Assembly: GCA_016928295.1 (NCBI GenBank)
Contig: JAFGLA010000025.1
Span: 1 to 46,438, forward strand
Direction: 5' to 3'
From: Opitutales bacterium
GTDB taxonomy: Bacteria > Verrucomicrobiota > Verrucomicrobiia > Opitutales > Oceanipulchritudinaceae
Length of the DNA: 46,438 nt
In this document: positions 34,891-42,824 of the stretch, one piece after another
Position numbering within the stretch: the stretch's first letter is position 1
Layout of the letters: each line of letters begins with the position of its first letter
Position numbers and translations under genes: made by a program
The notes under the pieces: model-generated
Seen by the model: only the letters and a program-made list of their open reading frames with translations
The model's database searches: none
Told to the model about the DNA's origin: nothing

Positions 34891-35277
34891 ATGGCAATCT
34901 ACGATATAGAAGAGCAGCTCAAGCAACTCGAACAACAGGAAGCTTCCATCGCTCAGCGCAAGGCCGAGCTTGAAGCCGAAAAACAGCGCCAGCACGAACT
35001 TGAGCAGCGCCTTGACGAGATCGTTAAGAACAGCGGTTTCCGCAGCGCACGCGATCTGGCACAGGCTCTTATCAGCAAGTACGGTCTGCGCATGGCCAAG
35101 GCCCCCGTCGCCGCCGGCGAAAAGACCCGCCGCAAGCGCACCCGCATCACGCCCGAGCTTTGCAACGACATCAAGAACCGCGTAAATGGCGGCACTTCGA
35201 TGAACGCAGTGTCCAAGGAGCTTGGCATCAGCTACACAGTTGTGGCCAAGATCATCAAGGGTCACTACGACAAATAG
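34891..35277 (+). CDS. Small nucleoid-associated-like protein: N-terminal coiled coil plus C-terminal helix-turn-helix
   Basis: A 128-residue protein. The first half is a Gln/Glu/Lys-rich coiled coil (about 5-48: EEQLKQLEQQEASIAQRKAE). A basic linker (KTRRKRTRI near 78-86) leads to a helix-turn-helix (about 88-128: ITPELCNDIKNRVNGG, then SMNAVSKELGISYTVVAKII). The layout, an oligomerising coiled coil with a basic C-terminal DNA-binding part, recalls H-NS, although the sequence is not H-NS and the HTH looks like resolvase/transposase-type HTH modules. It is flanked by a promoter with an inverted repeat and a strong terminator, so it is a single-gene unit. A chromatin or transcription role is inferred. 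Confidence 0.75.
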   Translation: MAIYDIEEQLKQLEQQEASIAQRKAELEAEKQRQHELEQRLDEIVKNSGFRSARDLAQALISKYGLRMAKAPVAAGEKTRRKRTRITPELCNDIKNRVNGGTSMNAVSKELGISYTVVAKIIKGHYDK

Positions 35278-35304
35278 TCAGACAGATATAAAGCACTGAT
35301 TTTC

Positions 35305-35337
35305 AAAAAAGCGGGCCGCACTGGTCCGCTTTTTTTG
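35305..35337 (+). terminator. Terminator of the coiled-coil/HTH gene
   Basis: A 7-bp stem (35311-35317 with 35323-35329, one G-T pair) and a 5-nt loop, preceded by AAAAAA and followed by eight T. It lies 27 nt after the stop. Confidence 0.9.
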
Positions 35338-35485
35338 TGGTACCGCATTTAGGCAAACCGAGCCAAGTCCAACATTTACACCCAAGAGATTTCCATTACA
35401 ACTGAACACTCATTCACCACCAAATAAAGCGAATGGACACGCCGCTCATTCACTCCTTAATTGGACATACATCAGCTTGAATTGC

Positions 35486-37678
35486 TTACGCCGTGCGCAA
35501 ACGCTGGCACAGGGTTGAAAACCTCTCCACAGCGCGCGATTCTGCCATGGCCATCTTCCACGCTACACTTTTTCCAAGAATAACGACGTTAACTCGTGCG
35601 CGAGTGATAGCAGTGTAGAGCAGATTCCTGCGCAAGAGCACCATATGCTCCGGCATAAGCGCAATTGCAACATGGGCAAACTCACTCCCCTGAGACTTGT
35701 GTATGCTGATGGCATAAGCAGGCACAAGGTCCACAATCTCCATTCTTGAAAATACAAGCTCCTCGTCATCAAAGCGAACACTCAAAGCACCCTCGGACGA
35801 ATCGACTTTCGTAACAATACCCATGTCCCCATTAAAGACCGACTTATCGTAATTATTGCGCGTGCAAATCACCTTGTCGCCAACGCGATACAACTGCCCT
35901 GCCCCGTCTTCCAAAGCCGACTGGGAATCCCCGTTGAGAGCAAACTGCAACGCGCTGTTGAGGCTTTGAATACCGCTACGCCCCTTGTGCATGGGTGAAA
36001 GAAGCTGCATGTCGAGCGGGGCAACACCTTCGCGCTTCCAGCGGGTAAATAGCGTCACCACGGCCTCTTCAAGAGCCTCCGGACTGTCCACCTCGACGAA
36101 CGAACACTCCGGCAGTGAGCCCCTTGCAAGCCCTTCGACGGATACGGCGGCAGGCATTCGGGCGTCCCCGCAAAGCACCTGTCCGGCCACGGTTACAATG
36201 TCGCTCCCCTCGCTCTGGCGGAACACGCTCCTTAGCCGCACAACACTAGCCGCACCGCTGTCGATAATATCCGCAAGCACGTTGCCAGCACCCACCGATG
36301 GAAGCTGGTCCGAATCACCCACCATGACAAGATGCGCCCCGGCGGGAACGGCCTGCGCGAGCGCCGCACAGAGGCGCACGTCCAGCATGGAACACTCGTC
36401 CACGATGACAAAGTCCGCGTCCAGCTCCTTGCGCTCGCCCCCCTGAGCCTCGTTGTAACGCAAGAGCCGGTGCAGGGTGGCAGCGGGCAGGCCCGCGCTC
36501 TGCGAAAGTCTCTGCGCCGCCCTGCCCGTGGGGGAAGCAAGAAGTATCTTAAGCTTCTTGGCGCGCAAAATATCCACAAGAGCGCGAAGTATGGACGTCT
36601 TGCCCGTGCCCGGGCCTCCGGTAATGACCGAGAGCGGACTTTCGAGCGCGGCTGCTATGGCGTCGGCCTGTTCGTTTGCAAACGCAAAACCCGCCCTCGC
36701 CTCGGCCCAGTCGATCGCGGCGGCCACTTTTATTGCAGGAAGGCGCGATACAGAGCCGCATATCGCCCTCAAGGCGCGAGCCGCCTTTTCCTCCGCCTTC
36801 GCAGTGCCCGGAAGCTGCACAAGGCCGAGATAGAGACGCAAATTGCCCTCCGAAATCAGTACCGAAACCCGTGCCGCGGCCCTGGCTTCAGTGCAGCGCA
36901 AGAGCTGCGAGCAGCGGGCAGCAAGCTCATCCACCGGCAGCGCGGTGTGGCCCTCCGTCTCCGCCTCGCCCATCGTGAATACCAGCCCAGCGTCCAGCCG
37001 CCGCTCGCTGTCGTTACCCACACCCATGTTGAGCGCGATTTTGTCCGCCGTGCGAAAGCCGATTCCGTCCACATCCCGCGCAAGGGCGTAAGGATCTTCA
37101 CGCAACATGGCAGGGGCCGCCGTTCCGTAGCGATGCACGATGCGCATACAACGGCGAACGCCAACACCGTAGCTTTGCAAAAACATCAACACCTCGCGCA
37201 ATGCGCGCTGCTCGTCCCATGCAACCTTTATCTTCTGCGCCCGCCCCTCGCCAACGCCCGCGACCTCGCGCAAGCGGCCTGATTCTTCGTTCAGAATACG
37301 GGCCGTGTCTGCACCGAAACGCTTCACGATCTTCTCAGCGAACCCCTTGCCCACACCGGCGACAAGGCCGCTCCCGAGGAACTTCTTCATCGCCTCCACG
37401 CTCGCAGGCATACGGACGGAAAAGCTCTCCGCCTGCAACTGCGGGCCAAAGCTCGGGTGCACGCTAAAGCGCCCCTTTACTAGCACGCTCTCGCCGCAGC
37501 GAAGCCCGGGCAGCACGCCCTTCACGGTAAACAAGTCGCCCTTTTCAGGCTTTATTTCCGCGATTATGAAACCGCTCTTGGCATTGGAAAACACAATGCG
37601 CTCCACAACGCCCGCCATCTCCACCGATGCGCCATCTGTCTGGCTTTGGCTGGACGGGAAGGCGGGATTGCTGCTCAT
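35486..37678 (-). CDS. recD2: RecD2-type ATP-dependent 5'-3' DNA helicase
   Basis: A 730-residue SF1B helicase of the stand-alone RecD2 class, not part of a RecBCD complex. The N-terminal part carries an OB-like domain (VVERIVFSNAKSGFIIAEIK) and helix-hairpin-helix repeats (GLVAGVGKGFAEKI, VAGVGEGRAQKIK). Then come Walker A GGPGTGKTS, motif Ia ASPTGRAAQRL, Walker B VDECSMLD, motif III GDSDQLPSVGAGN and the C-terminal motif AYAISIHKSQGSEF. It takes part in DNA repair and replication-fork restart. The ATG at 37678 starts MSSNPAF; an earlier ATG at 37714 adds twelve residues without family support. It has no operon partners. Confidence 0.95.
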   Translation of the reverse strand: MSSNPAFPSSQSQTDGASVEMAGVVERIVFSNAKSGFIIAEIKPEKGDLFTVKGVLPGLRCGESVLVKGRFSVHPSFGPQLQAESFSVRMPASVEAMKKFLGSGLVAGVGKGFAEKIVKRFGADTARILNEESGRLREVAGVGEGRAQKIKVAWDEQRALREVLMFLQSYGVGVRRCMRIVHRYGTAAPAMLREDPYALARDVDGIGFRTADKIALNMGVGNDSERRLDAGLVFTMGEAETEGHTALPVDELAARCSQLLRCTEARAAARVSVLISEGNLRLYLGLVQLPGTAKAEEKAARALRAICGSVSRLPAIKVAAAIDWAEARAGFAFANEQADAIAAALESPLSVITGGPGTGKTSILRALVDILRAKKLKILLASPTGRAAQRLSQSAGLPAATLHRLLRYNEAQGGERKELDADFVIVDECSMLDVRLCAALAQAVPAGAHLVMVGDSDQLPSVGAGNVLADIIDSGAASVVRLRSVFRQSEGSDIVTVAGQVLCGDARMPAAVSVEGLARGSLPECSFVEVDSPEALEEAVVTLFTRWKREGVAPLDMQLLSPMHKGRSGIQSLNSALQFALNGDSQSALEDGAGQLYRVGDKVICTRNNYDKSVFNGDMGIVTKVDSSEGALSVRFDDEELVFSRMEIVDLVPAYAISIHKSQGSEFAHVAIALMPEHMVLLRRNLLYTAITRARVNVVILGKSVAWKMAMAESRAVERFSTLCQRLRTA

Positions 37679-37874
37679 AAAGCGCACTTTAACCCAGAGA
37701 AGCGGCAAGGTCATTCACAAAGTAAGTCCGGCAACTGTGGAAAATGAAACAAAGTGGCATAGCCTGCACTTGACTAAGACGAAACGAATGTGCACAGTGC
37801 CATCCTTTCGCAAGCGGCCCATACCACGCCGATGCGCCGACACAGGCGCCTTGAGGGGCTGACGATGCGACAAT

Positions 37875-37948
37875 GCGGGCATAGTTTAGTGGTAGAACTC
37901 CAGTCTTCCAAACTGGTCGTGTCGGTTCGATTCCGACTGCCCGCACCA
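37875..37948 (+). tRNA. tRNA-Gly (anticodon TCC)
   Basis: A complete cloverleaf: acceptor GCGGGCA with TGCCCGC, anticodon stem CCAGT/ACTGG around CTTCCAA (anticodon TCC, reading GGA), T arm with GTTCGATTC, and encoded CCA. Confidence 0.97.
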
Positions 37949-38198
37949 TGTTTTCACTGAGTTAATCTCATTGGGACAAGAGCAAGAAGCCAGTGTTCGG
38001 CAATGGCATATCGAACATGCAGCTTCATTCGCGCGACGGAACAAGCTCGTTCAAAAAGTGACACATAGCCTCGCGTGTTGGAATAGAACGATTTGCATGC
38101 CCCCGCAAACGATATGCCACACACAACATCAGCGTAATGGCACAATTAGCTACATTCCAAGCATTTTCAAAAATTATTGATACCAACCGAGCGACATC

Positions 38199-39737
38199 AT
38201 GACACATCATATCACACACAGAAGAAGCGGGCTTAAGTCCGTACTTTTGATCTTTGTTGCCCTCACAACAAAACCGATTCTCGAATCGGCACGAGTATTT
38301 GCATTTCTGCTTCTAGCATCGACACCTGTTCTTGCCCAGTCTGTCAGCCAATGGGCAGGAGTTCAGGCGGGCGAAAATAACTCATACGACATACCATGGC
38401 TTGGAAAGGTATGGGAAGCGCAAGCAGAGGGATGGGTTTGGCACGAAAACCTCGGCTGGATATATGCCGTGGGCAATTCTCCCGAAAGCGTACACATCTT
38501 CAAACATGGACTCGGATGGCTGTGGATCTCGAAAGATTGCAACCATACCTTTTACAGCTGGAATCTGGACGGATGGATTTGGCACAGCCCCAATACCTCC
38601 AACCCTCAGGTGTTTTATGACTACAACGGTCAGAGATGGGTGGAGGATTATATGAATGGCGAAGAGCCTCTTGATGTGACTCCGGCTCTGGCATACATAA
38701 CCGAACAAACGACGCTTCCGGCTATGGCTCTGGCCGTCGTAAAGCACGGCAAAATCGTAGCCCACGGGCAATTCGGCAAACTGAATAAAACCACCTCCGG
38801 CAACGTCGATTCAACCAGCACCTGGTCCATCGGCTCAATAAACAAATCCATGACCTGCGTTCTGGCGGGCTGCATGGTTGAAGACGGCCTTCTTGACTGG
38901 GACGATACCATCTCCGAACTACTCCCATCAGAAAGCATCACCCCATCACTGGCGTCGGCAACTCTTTCAGATCTTCTTCACCACACATCAGGGCTTGATG
39001 ACGATGACGTGTCCTCCGCAATAGCGCGCTCAACAAGCCCGATAGTATCCAGCTCATTGTCGGAAATGGAAAACCGCTCCAGACTGACCTCGTTTATACT
39101 TGCGCTTGAGCCAACATACGCCCCGGGAAGCAGATACGAGTATTCAAACATAGCATACACAATCGCCGGTCACATTCTGGAGAATATTGGCGGAAAGACC
39201 TATGAAACGTTGCTAAGGGAACGAGTCTTTGAACCCTTGGGACTAAAAAACGCCGCGTTCGGCCTGCCTGCGAGCGCTCAAGGCAATCAGCCCTGGGGAC
39301 ATGTCAGGGGAGTCCCATGCGCCCCCGATAATTACGACATACAACCCCTTCCATGTCTGAACCCCTCAGGCGGTGCCCGAATGACAATCGACGACCTTGC
39401 TCTTTACGCCGCGGCGCACCTTGCAGGACAGAAGGGCAAGTGCTATTTGCTTACTCCGGCCACATGGGACACTCTGCACTATTCATGCGGCGACGCCTCA
39501 AACAACTATTCCTACGGGTGGTTTGTCGATGATGCCGTGGGAGACGCACTGCCAACATTCAAGCATTTCGGCAATGTGCTAACCTTTAGCTCCGTGGCAA
39601 TACTCGACCCTGAAAATGACTTTGCGGTGGTGGCCGCCACAAACGAAGGAGATGAAACCTTGGCAATGGACCCGCTCCTCTCTGCCATAATGTCCACCCT
39701 GAACCATCTGGGCTATCCAACCGACGCAGTGCAATAG
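38199..39737 (+). CDS. Secreted beta-lactamase-fold serine hydrolase with N-terminal tryptophan-rich module
   Basis: A 512-residue exported protein of the class C beta-lactamase/penicillin-binding-like family. The active site is SIGSINKSM (Ser213, Lys216), YSN (Tyr315, Asn317) and HFG (456-458). Substrates in this family range from D-amino-acid peptides to esters, so resistance to beta-lactams should not be assumed. Residues about 50-152 form a Trp-rich module with repeated GW-aromatic motifs (GWVWHENLGWIYAVG, GLGWLWISKD, LDGWIWH). The N-terminus carries two hydrophobic stretches; the second (VFAFLLLASTPVLAQ) ends like a signal peptide. Base composition is more AT-rich than its neighbours. 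It is monocistronic between tRNA-Gly and the Cys-rich gene. Confidence 0.88.
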   Translation: MTHHITHRRSGLKSVLLIFVALTTKPILESARVFAFLLLASTPVLAQSVSQWAGVQAGENNSYDIPWLGKVWEAQAEGWVWHENLGWIYAVGNSPESVHIFKHGLGWLWISKDCNHTFYSWNLDGWIWHSPNTSNPQVFYDYNGQRWVEDYMNGEEPLDVTPALAYITEQTTLPAMALAVVKHGKIVAHGQFGKLNKTTSGNVDSTSTWSIGSINKSMTCVLAGCMVEDGLLDWDDTISELLPSESITPSLASATLSDLLHHTSGLDDDDVSSAIARSTSPIVSSSLSEMENRSRLTSFILALEPTYAPGSRYEYSNIAYTIAGHILENIGGKTYETLLRERVFEPLGLKNAAFGLPASAQGNQPWGHVRGVPCAPDNYDIQPLPCLNPSGGARMTIDDLALYAAAHLAGQKGKCYLLTPATWDTLHYSCGDASNNYSYGWFVDDAVGDALPTFKHFGNVLTFSSVAILDPENDFAVVAATNEGDETLAMDPLLSAIMSTLNHLGYPTDAVQ

Positions 39738-39756
39738 TCGCCCTAACACATCGCAG

Positions 39757-39784
39757 CAATGGCGATAATTATCGTCCCCCATTG
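39757..39784. promoter_or_regulatory. Palindrome between the hydrolase gene and the Cys-rich gene
   Basis: A perfect 12-bp palindrome CGATAATTATCG (39763-39774) is framed by CAATGG (39757-39762) and CCATTG (39779-39784). It is an operator candidate about 70-95 bp upstream of the Cys-rich gene. No T run follows, so it is not a terminator. Confidence 0.4.
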
Positions 39785-39802
39785 AAAGCAATTGGAACAG
39801 AG

Positions 39803-39853
39803 ATGAAATCAGCTCTTGCCCTGCAAGATGAGCAATCTTGTAATTTGCACTGA
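39803..39853 (+). CDS. Possible 16-codon leader ORF with stop/start overlap to the Cys-rich gene
   Basis: ATG at 39803 reads MKSALALQDEQSCNLH and stops at TGA 39851-39853, whose A is the first base of the next gene's ATG (TGATG). A GGAA lies about 9 nt upstream. Hairpins CTTGC/GCAAG (39815-39827) and CAAGAT/ATCTTG (39824-39840) inside the ORF exclude each other. A chance ORF is possible. Confidence 0.3.
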   Translation: MKSALALQDEQSCNLH

Positions 39854-40164
39854 TGACCAAAGTAATCATAGACGCAGGCGTTTGCGGCTTCACAACCGAC
39901 GTAAGCGCAAAGTTCGACGCAGAGACGGGCATCTGCGACCTCAAGGTGGACACCAAGTGCCCCGCCTTTGCAAAGGTGGCGGCAAAGATTCACTCCGTCA
40001 GCCCCGCCGAAGAGGCGTGCTGGGGCAAGTCAGTAATTCACAACACTATGCGCGAGAACTGCTCGCACACGGCCTGCCCCGTTCCCGCGGGCATCGTGAA
40101 GGCAGTGCAGGTGGCCTGCGGGATGAAGGCGCCGGTAAACGCCAGCATCACATTCGTGGAATAG
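39853..40164 (+). CDS. Cysteine-rich small conserved protein (resembles DUF6951; function unknown)
   Basis: A 103-residue soluble protein with seven Cys (11, 28, 36, 56, 70, 75, 89) but no signal peptide. It begins MTKVIIDAGVCGFTTDVSA. The Cys-rich middle (CPAFAKVAAKIHSVSPAEEAC, split here by position 36-56, and NCSHTAC at 69-75) suggests metal or Fe-S binding rather than disulphides, given its cytoplasmic nature. I recall similar proteins in anaerobes as DUF6951, but cannot confirm this. Its start overlaps a tiny upstream ORF by one base (TGATG). A bidirectional hairpin terminator follows at 40232. Confidence 0.8.
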   Translation: MTKVIIDAGVCGFTTDVSAKFDAETGICDLKVDTKCPAFAKVAAKIHSVSPAEEACWGKSVIHNTMRENCSHTACPVPAGIVKAVQVACGMKAPVNASITFVE

Positions 40165-40231
40165 AGCCCAAGAACACGCGCGGCACAGGCAGGTAAAGCC
40201 CTGTGCAGACCGTCCGGCATTTTACGCACGC

Positions 40232-40266
40232 AAAACGCCTGCCCCGCGATACGGGACAGGCGTTTT
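40232..40266. terminator. Bidirectional terminator between the Cys-rich gene and the FadL porin gene
   Basis: AAAACGCCTG (40232-40241) pairs with CAGGCGTTTT at about 40257-40266, and CCCG pairs with CGGG inside after one mismatch. T runs follow in both directions, matching the convergent genes on each side. Confidence 0.88.
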
Positions 40267-40304
40267 CGTTTTGCCTTAGCAGGCTCGCCGTAATTCCGGC
40301 GTTA

Positions 40305-41594
40305 TTAGAAGCGGAGCGTGCAGGACGCACTCAGTATGTCCACATGGGCCTTGATAGTGCCCACAACATGCTGGTTGGCCGTGTGCGTGGAGTTGTTCAC
40401 GACCGGATCGTCCACAAAGATGTGCACGTAACCAAGGTCCAAGGTCGTGCTAGAAGAAATGTCCCAGCTTGCGCCCAAGGTCAGCCACACGCGGCTTGCA
40501 TCAGGTATGCGCGGGGAGCGAAACTCGGAACTGCGCACGGGGGTCTGGTCATAGGCGACACCGGCGCGCAGCTTGAGAACGTCGCTCGCCTGATAGTTGG
40601 CGGCGAGCGAGTAGCGCCAGTTGTCGCGCCAGTTCTCGATGATGGGGCTGCCAATGCCAGTCTCCTCGAAAACGATGTCCAACTGGTAGAACTTGCTCCA
40701 GTTCATCCAGGTCACGTCGCCCATGATGGACCAACGGGGGTTAAACTGGTGGAAAAAGCTTACCGATAGAGAATCAGGCAGTGTAAGATCCGCGTGAATG
40801 TCCTGATCCACATACGCGGCGGAAATAACGGGATGTGCCGCAAGCGCACTTGGCACGGTGATGTCGGCCTCGCCTTCGAGAGTGGTCTCCACGCGCGAGC
40901 GATAGTGAACGCCAAAGCGTGTTGAAGAGGAAAGCTCGTACAACAGGCCCAGATTCCAGCCATAGCCGATGTCGTCGCCCTCAAGGTCCAGAAAACCGTC
41001 GAGCAGGGATGTGCCGTCGGCATTGAAGTCTAGAGCGTTTGTCAGATTCGCGTAAACGTATTCCGCGCTGAGGCCAAAGCCAACAGTCAGCTTGCTGTTG
41101 ATGCGGTACGCGAGCGAGGGGTTAACGTTGATCGTCTGAATCTCAGAGCGCACGGCCTGATAGCGAACAATCGAGTCCTTGTCGAACTCGGTCGCAAGAC
41201 CGAAGGGCGCGTGGATGCCAAGCCCGACAACGAGGCGCTCGTTAATCGGATGAGCGTAGTAGAAGTTGGGAACTAGAGCCGTCTCTCCACCGTCGGAATC
41301 GGCGCCCTGCGTCACGATGGAACCGGCGGTCGTGGTGCCTTCGTTAACGAACTTCGCGTAGGGAGCAATGATATGCGCGCCGGACTGAAGCTCTGGACTA
41401 TCGAGCAGAATCATGCCCGCAGGGTTGAAAAAAATCGTGCTCGCGTCTTCGGCTGCGGCGGCACCGCCAGCGAAGGCATTGCCGATTCCCGAAGCACTCT
41501 GCTCGATGATTGCGAAACCGGCGCCCTGTGCAAATGCGGCAAAAGACATGCCGCAGGTCAGGACCGCCAGAGATTTGATGCGTTGCAGTTCCAT
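40305..41594 (-). CDS. FadL/OmpP1 family outer-membrane transporter
   Basis: A 429-residue outer-membrane beta-barrel of the FadL family, which moves long-chain fatty acids or other hydrophobic compounds into the cell. The signal peptide (MELQRIKSLAVLTCGMSFAAFAQG) is followed by the plug region GFAIIEQSASGIGNAFAGGAAAAEDASTIFFNPAGM (given here in pieces: SGIGNAFAG, AAAAEDASTIF, FNPAGM). The chain ends in a phenylalanine (CTLRF), the outer-membrane sorting signal. Length is normal for FadL. It is alone, convergent with the Cys-rich gene. The substrate cannot be read. Confidence 0.93.
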   Translation of the reverse strand: MELQRIKSLAVLTCGMSFAAFAQGAGFAIIEQSASGIGNAFAGGAAAAEDASTIFFNPAGMILLDSPELQSGAHIIAPYAKFVNEGTTTAGSIVTQGADSDGGETALVPNFYYAHPINERLVVGLGIHAPFGLATEFDKDSIVRYQAVRSEIQTINVNPSLAYRINSKLTVGFGLSAEYVYANLTNALDFNADGTSLLDGFLDLEGDDIGYGWNLGLLYELSSSTRFGVHYRSRVETTLEGEADITVPSALAAHPVISAAYVDQDIHADLTLPDSLSVSFFHQFNPRWSIMGDVTWMNWSKFYQLDIVFEETGIGSPIIENWRDNWRYSLAANYQASDVLKLRAGVAYDQTPVRSSEFRSPRIPDASRVWLTLGASWDISSSTTLDLGYVHIFVDDPVVNNSTHTANQHVVGTIKAHVDILSASCTLRF

Positions 41595-42044
41595 ATTTAT
41601 ATGGGGGAAAGATGTGGCGGGGTATTCTATGCCGCCAACAATGGGGTGTTATATTTGTTGCAAACCAACGCTATGAATCATCCCAAGGGCAGCGAAACGC
41701 GCCAGTCCGGCCAGAGTGCCAGAACAAGAGCGAGCCAACATCCCGAAGGACTAGCAAGCATCGCACATAAACGTATAAGTTAGACAAAAGGCCAGCACGA
41801 ATTGCGCGCAAACGCCATTGAGAATCCACCAAACCGGCACCTGATGTTGCATTTCCCATTGATGCACAAGTGTCAAACGGTGAAACTCCTTACGGTCAGA
41901 AAAAAATGCCAAGGTCACCTTGTTCCGCCACCCGGACGCCATATGGGGCGGACTGGTCGGACGGAAAAATCGCCCTCCAAAACATAAAACCTTGCAGACG
42001 GCGCAGCTTTTGTATGTGACTAGGAGTTTACGCCATACACATAT
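41595..42044. other. Intergenic region between the FadL porin gene and tRNA-Val
   Basis: About 450 bp without a convincing gene; it should hold the porin and tRNA promoters on opposite strands. The only structure noted is a perfect palindrome CAAGGT-C-ACCTTG (41910-41922), possibly an operator. No riboswitch or small RNA was recognised. Confidence 0.5.
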
Positions 42045-42121
42045 GGGCGCATAGCTCAGTCGGTTAGAGCGCCTGCCTTACAAGCAGGATGTCACAGGTT
42101 CGAGTCCTGTTGTGCCCACCA
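42045..42121 (+). tRNA. tRNA-Val (anticodon TAC)
   Basis: A full cloverleaf: acceptor GGGCGCA with TGTGCCC (one G-T pair), D arm with AGTCGGTTAGA, anticodon stem CCTGC/GCAGG around CTTACAA (anticodon TAC), T arm with GTTCGAGTC and encoded CCA. It lies 184 bp upstream of ilvH, without an evident terminator between. Confidence 0.97.
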
Positions 42122-42305
42122 TTTTTCAACCGCCTCGTTCCGACATACAAGAGCAGCAAGACCATCCCCCAGCCTGTTTAACAAGGCCGCCAGCGCGATA
42201 ATACGCAGCTTGAAGCAAGCGTGGGAGCCATAAAAGACGGCAACGAAGGAGTTGCCCCGGTGGCAAGACAGGGTTTACACTCTCCAAGAGAACAGACAAA
42301 ACACA

Positions 42306-42818
42306 ATGCGCCACACCATATCAGTATTGGTAGAAAACAAGTTTGGGGTGCTAACCCGCGTGACCGGATTGTTCTCCGGCCGTGGCTTCAACATCGACAC
42401 CCTCAACGTAGGCCCGACGAGCGACCCGCGTTTTTCCCGCATTACGGCCACTGTACGCGGCAACGACCAGCAGCTTGACCAGTGCATCAAGCAGCTTGGC
42501 AAGCTCGTGGAGGTAATCAAGGTGCAGGATCTGGCCAGCGGCCAGTTCGTAGCCCGCGAGTTGGCGATTGTAAAAGTACGCGCAGACAGCGCGCACAGAG
42601 GCGAAATCGTGCAGCTTTGCGACATTTTCCGCGCAAAAATAGTCGATGTCAGCCTCGACGACCTTATCATCGAAATGACCGGCAACGACGAAAAAGTCGG
42701 CGCCTTCCTTTCCATGATGGAGCAGTTCGGCATCCTTTCTCTTGTGCGCACCGGAGCGCTCGCAATGGAACGCACCGGTACAGGCAGCCAGCAAAACAAC
42801 AATTCTGAACAGAAGTAA
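42306..42818 (+). CDS. ilvH: Acetolactate synthase small (regulatory) subunit
   Basis: A 170-residue regulatory subunit of acetohydroxyacid synthase for valine, leucine and isoleucine. The N-terminal ACT domain is clear: ISVLVENKFGVLTRVTGLFS, then GFNIDTLNVGPTSD and TVRGNDQQLDQC; a second ACT-like half contains AKIVDVSLDDLIIEMTG. It brings valine feedback to the catalytic subunit (ilvB/ilvI), which is not in the window; the usual order ilvB-ilvH-ilvC is broken here. ilvC follows after 6 bp. The ATG at 42306 is the family start. Confidence 0.96.
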   Translation: MRHTISVLVENKFGVLTRVTGLFSGRGFNIDTLNVGPTSDPRFSRITATVRGNDQQLDQCIKQLGKLVEVIKVQDLASGQFVARELAIVKVRADSAHRGEIVQLCDIFRAKIVDVSLDDLIIEMTGNDEKVGAFLSMMEQFGILSLVRTGALAMERTGTGSQQNNNSEQK

Positions 42819-42824
42819 TTAATC

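Noticed and set aside
37875-39800. Integration of a mobile island at tRNA-Gly bringing the AT-rich hydrolase gene
   Set aside because: No repeat of the tRNA 3' end was found downstream and there is no integrase gene.
42122-42305. A T-box or other valine-responsive riboswitch before ilvH
   Set aside because: No T-box specifier stem or conserved T-box sequence could be seen; only a small GGCAA/TTGCC hairpin is present.
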